Of a stretch of DNA of 15,485 nucleotides, positions 1-7,271 are shown piece after piece. This DNA is from a bacterium (GTDB taxonomy: Bacteria; Omnitrophota; Gorgyraeia; Velamenicoccales; JABMQK01). Every line of letters begins with the position of its first letter. Within the stretch, counting starts at the first letter, position 1. The stretch is from NCBI GenBank assembly GCA_013203265.1, contig JABMQK010000146.1, forward strand, positions 1-15,485, in the 5' to 3' direction. Position numbers and translations under genes: made by a program. The notes under the pieces are model-generated. The model saw only the letters and a program-made list of their open reading frames with translations. It did no database searches and was not told the origin of the DNA.

Positions 1-346
1 CTTTTAAATCAGATAAGCTGTTCTCAATAACTAATAAATTCTTATTCACCGCAGAAGTACCTTCGCCAATTGAAGTAATTAGATTATCAGAATTTTTGTC
101 GATTGACTTATTGAGCGTAGAAATGTTTTCGTTGGTTGAGCTGTTGAACTTGGAAAGATTAAATAAAAATTCATTAACATTGGCCAAAAGCCTCAGCAGC
201 ACAGCTAAAACAATACTACCAGAAATAATTATTGTTCCTAACTTGAATAATTTTCCATAACAAAAATATAACCCCAAGGTTATTCCTGCAAAAAATATTA
301 TCCAAGAAATACATATTGATATCTCTCCTATAGGCGTTCTTTTCAT
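1..346 (-). CDS. Two-helix membrane protein with heptad-like tail, partial (3' end outside window)
   Basis: I read an open frame that starts at the ATG at 346-344 and stays open to base 1 (115 codons plus one base), so the C-terminus is missing. The first ~56 residues hold two hydrophobic stretches, about residues 9-30 (ISICISWIIFFAGITLGLYF) and 36-55 (LGTIIISGSIVLAVLLRLLA), joined by a short loop with two lysines. The rest (about 57-115) is polar, rich in Asn, Ser, Lys and Ile/Leu, and spaced like heptads (NISTLNKSIDKNSDNLI), suggesting a coiled-coil or helical extension. The start is well supported: AAAGGAGGG ends three bases before the ATG, and the ATG overlaps the stop of the glycosyltransferase upstream in an ATGA arrangement, implying translational coupling. 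I do not recognise the family. A membrane-anchored accessory of the glycan operon is an inference from position only. Confidence 0.72.
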   Translation of the reverse strand, partial: MKRTPIGEISICISWIIFFAGITLGLYFCYGKLFKLGTIIISGSIVLAVLLRLLANVNEFLFNLSKFNSSTNENISTLNKSIDKNSDNLITSIGEGTSAVNKNLLVIENSLSDLK

Positions 347-1665
347 ATACCCTCCTTTGCTACTAGGTCATATTGTGACACTTTAATTAAATTTACTATT
401 TCCGGAAACTGAGAGGTCAAATCATTAAACCAGCTCTCTACATTCATCAAAAAGAGTCGTAAAAACTCTACATTCAGGTTAGGGTGGTGCTTCTTTAAGA
501 AATAATCCCAATCTTGATGGGCCCCGAAAAGTAATAATGTTTTTTTCGACAAACCGTCTAGCAGCTTATTCTCTATTCCGATGAATCCCTCTATTAAATG
601 TTTAAATACGGTATTTAAAAAAACACGATTGTTAAACCTTTGCTGAATCAACCTTCCGCTTGAAAATAAGAAAATAAAAAAATTCTGGAAAAAACTATCA
701 CTATTAGGGATAAACGTTCTCGGCATTTCATTCTCTGAATTTATATGGTAAGTGAGAGTTAAATCCAGCAATGAAAGATGAGAAAGATAGAAAACTCTAC
801 TTTGATCATCAAAAGTGCCGCATTCTTTAGTATACATATATAAAAAGTCTTTCAGAGAAAGGTAAAAACACAAAAGAAAATCAAAATAAAGAATAGGTAT
901 TTTTTCCTGGTCCAAATCATCTATTATAAACTTATTTGCAAGACCTATATTCTCTTTTATTTTATAATATAAATTCTTATAATCGTTATAATATCCTTTT
1001 TTTTCATGATAGGTAAAATTCCAATTCCAGAAAGTATTGAACAAAGAACGAGCGGTATCATTCTTCAAATGATAAGCTAATGCTTTAGCCTCATACCTTA
1101 AAGAATATCCAGCAGCTTTTATGCGCTTAGAAATATCGACATCTTCATAATTATTCTTATAATTTTCACTATATCCGCCGATCTTAACTAAAATATCTTT
1201 TTTAAATATATTGTTTGAACCAAATAAGAAAGATACTGAATTAGAACTAGTTTTTCCCCATTCCTGGCTCATATGGACGGCCCGCCAGGAACCAACAGGA
1301 CTATCTAAATCAGATTCAAGTAATCGCCCCCCTATTCCGACGGTTTTTGAAGAAAAATTATTAATAAGATTTTCCAGCCAATCTTCTTTGGGAGCACAAT
1401 CGGCATCTAAAGACGCGAGATATTTCCCGGTTGAATGCTTAATTGCCGTATTACGCACAGCAGCCAGCCCTTTGTTTACACCATGCCGTATTACTTTTAC
1501 CGGAAATTGTGAAGCTATCTTTACTGTCTCATCATCGGAACCGTCATCAATAATAAGTATTTCTCCTATGGGATAAGTTTGCTGCAACACTGATTTTAAA
1601 CAATCTTTAATATATCTCTCAGCGTTAAAACAAGGTATATAAAGTGAAATTTTTTTATATTTCAC
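343..1665 (-). CDS. Glycosyltransferase family 2 (GT-A fold) with uncharacterised C-terminal region
   Basis: This 440-residue protein is an inverting GT2-type sugar transferase acting at the cytoplasmic face. The GT-A domain covers about residues 5-225. It opens with the family's ISLYIPCFNAERYI strand-loop, followed by the nucleotide-binding LIIDDGSDDET (D40, D41) and NKGLAAVRNTA. The metal/donor DxD is D87-A88-D89, and the later acidic motif is E174-D175-x-D177 in NNYEDVDISKRI, the usual catalytic-base region. Residues about 230-440 are aromatic-rich and match nothing I recognise. The start is GTG (1665-1663), placed one base after the TAA of the preceding radical SAM gene and preceded by AAGGAA six bases away. 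It begins immediately before the first GT2 strand, as expected. Its stop overlaps the next ATG. The sugar donor and acceptor cannot be read from the sequence. The context is a surface-glycan operon that also has a GT2 domain fused to a radical SAM enzyme. Confidence 0.9.
   Translation of the reverse strand: MKYKKISLYIPCFNAERYIKDCLKSVLQQTYPIGEILIIDDGSDDETVKIASQFPVKVIRHGVNKGLAAVRNTAIKHSTGKYLASLDADCAPKEDWLENLINNFSSKTVGIGGRLLESDLDSPVGSWRAVHMSQEWGKTSSNSVSFLFGSNNIFKKDILVKIGGYSENYKNNYEDVDISKRIKAAGYSLRYEAKALAYHLKNDTARSLFNTFWNWNFTYHEKKGYYNDYKNLYYKIKENIGLANKFIIDDLDQEKIPILYFDFLLCFYLSLKDFLYMYTKECGTFDDQSRVFYLSHLSLLDLTLTYHINSENEMPRTFIPNSDSFFQNFFIFLFSSGRLIQQRFNNRVFLNTVFKHLIEGFIGIENKLLDGLSKKTLLLFGAHQDWDYFLKKHHPNLNVEFLRLFLMNVESWFNDLTSQFPEIVNLIKVSQYDLVAKEGI
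347..358 (-). promoter_or_regulatory. Strong Shine-Dalgarno for the left-edge membrane protein
   Basis: AAAGGAGGG (358-350) sits three bases before the ATG at 346, inside the last codons of the glycosyltransferase gene. It is the best ribosome-binding site in the window and confirms that the short, edge-truncated frame is a real gene. Confidence 0.75.
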
Positions 1666-1666
1666 G

Positions 1667-2887
1667 TTATTTCCTTATTACTTCCTCCAGCCTGACTCTG
1701 GCTGCAGCAATTTCTTGTAACGATTTGTTAATCTCTTCTTTGCGAACATGTAGACCTAATTTTTCTACCATGACATTTCGTTTCTTAAGGGCTCTCCCTA
1801 CCCTGGCTATAATTTTCCTCAATGGCCCCCGATAGGAAGAATAGAATCTAATTCTTTTAACTAATTTCATAAAAGAATGCCGTAAATACTCAAAAAATCC
1901 TTCTTTTTTAATCTTTCCGGCATTGAAAATTATCTTTCTTTCTATGCTATCTATGCCAAAAACTCCGTCATAGCAGCTCATCATGCACCCCGGGCATCCT
2001 TGACTGACTATTCTCTCTCTTATTAAATTGTGCTTTCGGGAATTCCAGATCTCATTGAATCTTTTTTCCCTGATACTGCCTATAATGTTATCTTTTTCGC
2101 TTAAAACCCAACAAGGATAAATCTCACCATCAGCATTTATAGGACAAGTTGCCCATAAAGCTTGACACCCCTTACTGCCTTTAATATTGCTTTCGCTCAT
2201 ATAAGACGGGATTTTTTCCAGATAAGAAGAAGGATTACTGGCAATTCCATACTTATCACAGGAAGAAATAATTCTTTCAATCGTTTCTTTTAATTCTGTT
2301 GATTCTTTCTGAGAAATAAAAAAATCACATTTCCTCGATCTATCTTTTATAAAAAGAGTGCTAAAAGGCTGAAATTTTACAGTTGTAGCTCCAATCTCGT
2401 TAGCCAGCTCTGAAATATAGTCTAAATAACTATAATTGTAGCGTGAAATAACTGTGGCCAAAGTAGCCTCAATGTCATACTTTTTTAAGTTCTTAAGCGC
2501 ATCTTTTGCCTTATCAAACGAACCTTTACCTCTTAAGTAATCATGTATCTCTTGCGGGCCTTCAATTGATATATTCACAACATCAATCTTTACCTTGGCT
2601 AATCTTTTAGCAATAACATCACTTACTAAAATACCGTTTGAAGTAATACAGGCATTTAATCCTTTATTTTTTGAAAAAGAAATCAATTCAAATATATCCT
2701 GCCTCAACAATGGCTCTCCGCCGCTGAATACTACAGTAGGTATACCCATGGTTGAAATATCATCTACAACCTCCTTCCATTGTCCAGTTGAAAGCTCTGA
2801 ACTAACTTCTTTAGGAATATCACACATCCGGCAAGAAGAATTACATTTATTGGTTATAGAAATTATAACTTCTTTTAATCTACGCAT
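1667..2887 (-). CDS. Radical SAM/SPASM-like enzyme, divergent member with basic C-terminal tail
   Basis: This 406-residue protein would cleave S-adenosylmethionine with a [4Fe-4S] cluster to start radical chemistry. The cluster cysteines are C15, C19 and C22 (CNSSCRMC), and the SAM-contacting GGEP lies at 56-59. A C-terminal auxiliary cluster region is indicated by GCQALWATC, by a G-x4-C in DGEIYPC, and by GCPGCMMSC (C-x2-C-x3-C). It shares array signatures such as LRGKGSFDKA and VKFQPF with its neighbours. It is the most divergent copy: it lacks the 20-40-residue leader (FYxSR, YPxVxP) seen in the others and has one more Cys pair before the G-x4-C. It also carries about 85 extra C-terminal residues, rich in Lys/Arg, with a helical end (EINKSLQEIAAARVRLEEVI). 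The ATG overlaps the upstream TAG by eight bases (ATGCGTAG), so it is probably translated by coupling. The substrate is unknown. Confidence 0.9.
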   Translation of the reverse strand: MRRLKEVIISITNKCNSSCRMCDIPKEVSSELSTGQWKEVVDDISTMGIPTVVFSGGEPLLRQDIFELISFSKNKGLNACITSNGILVSDVIAKRLAKVKIDVVNISIEGPQEIHDYLRGKGSFDKAKDALKNLKKYDIEATLATVISRYNYSYLDYISELANEIGATTVKFQPFSTLFIKDRSRKCDFFISQKESTELKETIERIISSCDKYGIASNPSSYLEKIPSYMSESNIKGSKGCQALWATCPINADGEIYPCWVLSEKDNIIGSIREKRFNEIWNSRKHNLIRERIVSQGCPGCMMSCYDGVFGIDSIERKIIFNAGKIKKEGFFEYLRHSFMKLVKRIRFYSSYRGPLRKIIARVGRALKKRNVMVEKLGLHVRKEEINKSLQEIAAARVRLEEVIRK

Positions 2888-4013
2888 AATCTTCTAGAAT
2901 TTTCTGGTAACTACTTAATAAATTAGAAGCTTTTTTAAAACTCCCGGCTTTATTCCTATCATTTCCAGACCCTGAAATAAAAGTATCAGCAATACTCTTT
3001 AAAGAATCGGATTCAGGATGAGCCCAACATGTTTGCAGGCAGGGCTTTTGGCAATTTTTCATTAAATTCCTTGCCTGAAAAGCCTCTTTTGTATTTAAAC
3101 ACTCTTCCAAACTCATATTTTTTATATTGCCAAAAGAAACCCCGCAGCTTCTCATTTCTCCGTCAGGGCCTATATTTATAAATACAAAAGGATTACACTT
3201 CCAATCCTTTTTAGTCAGATTATCGTTAAAATGTTCCACCCACAAACAAGGGTCATGCAAGAAAGCTATTAAACCATGACTATTCTTATATTCAACAATT
3301 TTGTCAATCTGCTCTTTTAACACAACCACATTATCTCCCCTTATCCAAAAAGGAGCCTGATCAGAGGTATTCTGCATATCATCCTGAGCGACAATAACCG
3401 GATGGTACACCAAACATTCTACACTCAAATTCTCTACTATGGATATAATGTCAAAAAGCTCGTTTACGTTCTCTTTCATTATTGTAGTCCATACCGAAAT
3501 CTGCGGGCCTTTTTTTCTCTGTTTTTTTGCCTTAGCAAGATTATCTAGAGCTTTTATTGCTTTATTAAAACTGCCCTTCTCTCTGATGTAGTCATGAGTA
3601 GATGCTTTTGCCCCATCCAAAGATACAGCAATATTATTAAGCCCTGATGCTATTATTTTATCTGCAAGCCCTTCATTTATTAATGAACCGTTTGAAACAA
3701 CTTCTACCACAAGTTTCCGCTGAGCAGCATATTTAATTAATTCAAATATGTCTTTTCTTAAAAAAGGCTCGCCCCCGGTAAGAGTTATTACACAATCCGA
3801 TTTCCATCCGGCAATTTCATTAAACGCTTTCTTTACTACTTCAGTAGGCAACTCATGATTCTTCAGTATTTTTACTACCCCGCACATCTGACAATTATAA
3901 GTACACTTATGGCTTAAACTTATATAAATCCAATGAGGTTTGGCAAACGGATAATTAAGGGTCTCTGAAAAATGATAGGCTAAATTTGTCTCAAATTCTC
4001 TAAAATAATTCAT
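2880..4013 (-). CDS. Radical SAM/SPASM-like enzyme (array member)
   Basis: This 377-residue member of the tandem radical SAM array has its cluster cysteines at C37, C41 and C44 (CTYNCQMC) and GGEP at 80-83, followed by FLRKDIFELIKYA. The conserved TNG position reads SNG (VVSNGSLINE), and the strand AVSLDGAKASTHDYIREKG is typical of the family. The C-terminal half has FWIRGDN, KKDWKC, a G-x4-C (DGEMRSC) and the array's terminal C-x3-C-x3-C (NCQKPCLQTC), followed by HPESDSL. The FQPL motif of most siblings is replaced by YHPV, which may reflect a different substrate pocket. The ATG at 4013 lies 30 bases after the previous stop and has no good Shine-Dalgarno. It was kept because the N-terminal leader (FSETLNYPFAKPHWIYISLS) aligns with its siblings. 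The reaction and substrate are unknown. Confidence 0.92.
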   Translation of the reverse strand: MNYFREFETNLAYHFSETLNYPFAKPHWIYISLSHKCTYNCQMCGVVKILKNHELPTEVVKKAFNEIAGWKSDCVITLTGGEPFLRKDIFELIKYAAQRKLVVEVVSNGSLINEGLADKIIASGLNNIAVSLDGAKASTHDYIREKGSFNKAIKALDNLAKAKKQRKKGPQISVWTTIMKENVNELFDIISIVENLSVECLVYHPVIVAQDDMQNTSDQAPFWIRGDNVVVLKEQIDKIVEYKNSHGLIAFLHDPCLWVEHFNDNLTKKDWKCNPFVFINIGPDGEMRSCGVSFGNIKNMSLEECLNTKEAFQARNLMKNCQKPCLQTCWAHPESDSLKSIADTFISGSGNDRNKAGSFKKASNLLSSYQKILEDYA

Positions 4014-4043
4014 TATGAATATCTTGCTTAATTTTGCCCTTTA

Positions 4044-5132
4044 CTATCTAGCCTTGCAGATCCCCTTAAAAAATTCTTTTACATCTCTTATAATACCTGA
4101 AGGAAAATATACACAATCCTGTAAACAATGCTCATTGCACCTTTTGGATTTTATACGCATTTTTGCCGCGTTAAAGGAATACCAAATACGTTTTAAGGAT
4201 TTTTCTTTTAAATCACCATAAACCCCTGAACAACTCCATAACTTTCCATCCGAAGTAATCACTATTCTTTTTATTCCCTCATAACATTTAATATGAGACT
4301 TAGGCCTTCTGCCTTTAAAGTAACCTGGCAAGGCTTTCAAAATTTCATTATCAGTGTAAATATTCAAATTATCACTCTCAGACTTAATGTTAATAATCTC
4401 CGGTATAATCTTTTCTAAGCGTTCAACCATCTCTTCTGAAGGCCAAAGCGGATTATTGACTTTTTTATACATTTTTGTGTTGTTAAAAAGTAATGGCTGG
4501 AAAACAATAATATTACATTTCTTCAACCGGGCAAACTCAATCATCGGAATCATATCATCAATATTGCTATTCATAATTGTGAAATTGATTCCTACTGTGG
4601 GAATTTTTTGGTCATATTTGTCCTTATAATAATTAATTCTGTCTATGCTTCGTTCGGCTTTATCGAAAGATCCTTTTCCTCTAATCTCATCATTAATGCT
4701 TTTTAAACCATCAAGGGAAACAGTTATATGATTTAACCTTAAATTGATAAGTTTCTTGATAATATCATCATTAAGTAACATTCCATTAGTAATAATATCT
4801 ACCATTTCTATGTTTTTACCTATTGCAAGCTCAACAATCTCTAGTAAATCTCTTCTCAATAATGGCTCCCCACCTGACAAAATAAGATGTTCTATACCCA
4901 TTTGCTTCATCTGAATAATAATATCTTTTATCTCTACAGTAGATAATTCATTCTCTTCTCCGTTTGGATTCTTATAGATATCGCACATTTTACATTGTAG
5001 GTTGCAGCGGTTAGTCAAACTGAGATAGACATGTTCCGGAGGAACAATAGGATAAGAAATCAGCCTACTGGAATAAAAACCTAATCTTTCTCTCAGCTTA
5101 ATCCATTCTTTTTTAAGCTTGCCATCTGCCAT
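4044..5132 (-). CDS. Radical SAM/SPASM-like enzyme (array member)
   Basis: This 362-residue array member has cluster cysteines C43, C47 and C50 (CNLQCKMC) and GGEP at 87-90 (LILSGGEPLLRRD). Other core signatures are IITNGMLL, ITVSLDGL and IRGKGSFDKA. The second half has IVFQPLLFNN, a GYFKG segment, the first auxiliary Cys in HIKCYEG, a G-x4-C (DGKLWSC) and the terminal C-x3-C-x3-C (RCNEHCLQDC). The leader FYSSRLISYPIVPPEHV matches its neighbours and supports the ATG at 5132. That ATG follows the upstream TAA by four bases, with AAAAAGGAAAAA about a dozen bases before it. It differs from several siblings in lacking the PES motif after the last Cys (it reads YFPSG). It is a cytoplasmic iron-sulfur enzyme with unknown substrate. 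Confidence 0.92.
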   Translation of the reverse strand: MADGKLKKEWIKLRERLGFYSSRLISYPIVPPEHVYLSLTNRCNLQCKMCDIYKNPNGEENELSTVEIKDIIIQMKQMGIEHLILSGGEPLLRRDLLEIVELAIGKNIEMVDIITNGMLLNDDIIKKLINLRLNHITVSLDGLKSINDEIRGKGSFDKAERSIDRINYYKDKYDQKIPTVGINFTIMNSNIDDMIPMIEFARLKKCNIIVFQPLLFNNTKMYKKVNNPLWPSEEMVERLEKIIPEIINIKSESDNLNIYTDNEILKALPGYFKGRRPKSHIKCYEGIKRIVITSDGKLWSCSGVYGDLKEKSLKRIWYSFNAAKMRIKSKRCNEHCLQDCVYFPSGIIRDVKEFFKGICKAR

Positions 5133-5136
5133 AGGT

Positions 5137-6168
5137 TTATTTTTCCTTTTTATAAAAATTTAATAAATTAAATAAACTCTGAGCTGTTTCGTGGGAATAA
5201 CAACTTTGCATACATAAATCTTTGCAATTTTTTGAATGGATACGCAGATTATAAGCCTCTTTTGATTCCCAGGCTTTTTTTAGAGAAATCTCATCCAAAT
5301 TCCCGCATATTCCATGGCAGCTATAAACTAAAGGCTTATTTTTCTCATAACATATAAATACGGTTTTGAACCCTCCGAAGCAAACCCAATCCTTTCGAGT
5401 AAGTTTCCCTTGGTAATATTTAACCAATAATTCTAGACGAGGTTCTTCATAGATTGTGATGTGTTTTGGTTTGTAGCCTTTTACTTTCACAATTTCTCGG
5501 CTTAAAACCGGAACGTTTTCTTTTTTCACCCAGTAGTCAGGCAGGTTCTTATTCAAAAAATTAGCGTTATCGCATACTAGAGGCTGGAAATTAATCACGT
5601 CAACACCTAAATCATCAGCCAATTTGATAATTTCGCTTATTTCACTGACATTATTATCCATAACAGTATAAGCGATACCGAGCGAAAAAGAATGATTATT
5701 TTTTCTTTTCTTATTTAAAATGTTGATAGCGCCTATGGCTTTTTCGAATACACCTTGGCCTCTGAAAAAGTCATTGGTTTTTTCTAATCCGTCTAGGGAA
5801 AAATGGAGATGATTTACCTTTGATTTTGCTATTTGGCCAGCTAAACTCTCATCTATTAATACACCGTTAGTGGTAATTATGCTTCGCAGGCCTTTTTGAT
5901 GAGCATATTCACAAATTTTAAAGATATCATTTCGAATAAAGGGTTCACCCCCCGTAAGAAGAACTTCTTTTATCCCGTAAACATAGGCTTCATCAATTAT
6001 GTGAAATATCTGTTTAGTAGATAATTCTTCTTCTTGAGACAATAAATTAACTATACTGCACATTTTACACTTTAAATTACACCGGTAAGTGAGCGAAATC
6101 TGGATAACCTCCGGAGAAACTAATGGATAGTTTACTCGTCGGGAAAGCCAAAATAAAAACTTATCCAT
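5137..6168 (-). CDS. Radical SAM/SPASM-like enzyme (array member, shortest copy)
   Basis: This is the shortest array copy, at 343 residues. Cluster cysteines are C30, C34 and C37 (CNLKCKMC), GGEP is at 73-76, and TTNGVLIDE, HFSLDGLEK and FRGQGVFEKA complete the core. The C-terminal half has INFQPLVCDN, YYQGKLTRKDWVCFGGFK and the terminal C-x3-C-x3-C (NCKDLCMQSC). The usual G-x4-C before the second auxiliary Cys is altered: the stretch reads CYEKNKPLVYSC, a few residues longer and without the glycine, and it adds one extra Cys. This may change the auxiliary cluster site. The ATG at 6168 overlaps the upstream TAA by eight bases (ATGGATAA), with AAGGGAG five bases before it, a clear coupled start. 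The substrate is unknown. Confidence 0.92.
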   Translation of the reverse strand: MDKFLFWLSRRVNYPLVSPEVIQISLTYRCNLKCKMCSIVNLLSQEEELSTKQIFHIIDEAYVYGIKEVLLTGGEPFIRNDIFKICEYAHQKGLRSIITTNGVLIDESLAGQIAKSKVNHLHFSLDGLEKTNDFFRGQGVFEKAIGAINILNKKRKNNHSFSLGIAYTVMDNNVSEISEIIKLADDLGVDVINFQPLVCDNANFLNKNLPDYWVKKENVPVLSREIVKVKGYKPKHITIYEEPRLELLVKYYQGKLTRKDWVCFGGFKTVFICYEKNKPLVYSCHGICGNLDEISLKKAWESKEAYNLRIHSKNCKDLCMQSCYSHETAQSLFNLLNFYKKEK

Positions 6169-7225
6169 TCATTCTCCCTTTTTTTACTTTAGAGCAAACC
6201 CTTTTTGCAATCTCCAAGAACGAATTAGACTCAGGGCGCGCGTGGCAATCTTGTAAACAATAATTCCGGCAATTTTTTACAAACCAGCGCCTTTTAACAG
6301 CCCGGGGAGAAGACCAGATTTTTTTCAGGCTTCTTGCGGCCTTATAATTTCCCACTACTTCGCCGCATACTTGGATATCGCCGGTAGGAATAACGACCAG
6401 CCTTTTTAAACCCGCGAAGCAAACCCAATCTCGTTTTTGTAAATCACCTCTAAAATAATCGGCGAACGATTTAAAACTCGGATAATCGAAACAATACCCT
6501 TTGGATTTTCCGTAGTCATAGATCTCCTGAAATATCTTATCTAAATCTTTAAAATACTCTTTCTCTATCCACAAATCGTGGGTCTTCTTCTGCGAAAAAA
6601 GCTGTACGTTATCCAATGTTAACGCCGTAAAATATATTCCGTAAGCGGAGAGTGAATAAGCTAAATCGATATATTCTTTTAACTCTAACAGATTTTTTTT
6701 AGAAACAGTAAGAATCAAAACAACTTTCGGCCTTATCGAATTATCGAATTCATTCAAAAGATTTATTCCCCGCAAAATTTTATTGTAAGCCCCTTTTTGA
6801 CCTCTCAGGGAATCGTGAGTTTTCTCTTTAGCTCCGTCTAAAGAAACGCTCAAAATGTCAACTCGACACTCGATAATCTTAGCAACCATATTTTCATTAA
6901 TAAGGGTCCCATTAGTACAAATCACTAAAGACAACTCTTTCTTTTTCACATATTTAGCGATCTCTGGCCAATCTTCCCTTAATAAAGGCTCACCGCCCAA
7001 TAAATGAACCTCCTTAATTCCCCATTTGGCACTTTCATCAAGAATGTCTTTTATATCCGATAAACCTAATTCAGAATCCGAATTGTCCTGCCGCCACACA
7101 TTGCACGACGTACATTGTAAATTACATCGGTTAGTAACTGAAATCTGAAGCACGTCGGGTGAGACAAATGGATAACAAATTTGTCTTGAAAAATAAAATC
7201 CTATATCTCTTAAAAAGTCATTCAT
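6161..7225 (-). CDS. Radical SAM/SPASM-like enzyme (array member)
   Basis: This 354-residue protein has cluster cysteines C34, C38 and C41 (CNLQCTSC) and GGEP at 77-80, then CTNGTLINE and LSVSLDGAKEKTHDSLRG. The auxiliary region uses C269, C287 (in GDIQVC, a G-x4-C), C319, C323 and C327 (NCRNYCLQDC), followed by ARPESNSF. The usual FQPL reads FTAL here. The leader GFYFSRQICYPFVSPDVL matches the other copies. The ATG at 7225 is the only reasonable start, because an in-frame TGA lies a few codons upstream. AAGAGG sits unusually close to it, only one base away. A 46-base gap (7226-7271) separates it from the previous gene and contains no visible terminator. It is a probable cytoplasmic enzyme with unknown substrate. 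Confidence 0.92.
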   Translation of the reverse strand: MNDFLRDIGFYFSRQICYPFVSPDVLQISVTNRCNLQCTSCNVWRQDNSDSELGLSDIKDILDESAKWGIKEVHLLGGEPLLREDWPEIAKYVKKKELSLVICTNGTLINENMVAKIIECRVDILSVSLDGAKEKTHDSLRGQKGAYNKILRGINLLNEFDNSIRPKVVLILTVSKKNLLELKEYIDLAYSLSAYGIYFTALTLDNVQLFSQKKTHDLWIEKEYFKDLDKIFQEIYDYGKSKGYCFDYPSFKSFADYFRGDLQKRDWVCFAGLKRLVVIPTGDIQVCGEVVGNYKAARSLKKIWSSPRAVKRRWFVKNCRNYCLQDCHARPESNSFLEIAKRVCSKVKKGRMNG

Positions 7226-7271
7226 ACCTCTTGATTTTATTCAATATATTGCCATAATTCTATGTAAGGAC

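Noticed and set aside
1211..1576. Plus-strand frame of 121 codons opposite the GT2 gene
   Set aside because: It is antisense to the conserved GT-A core (DAD and IDDGS region), and its length follows from codon bias of the real gene.
7242..7251. Ten-base palindrome CAATATATTG in the 46-base gap
   Set aside because: It is short and AT-only at its core, expected by chance in this base composition; no second copy was noticed near other genes.
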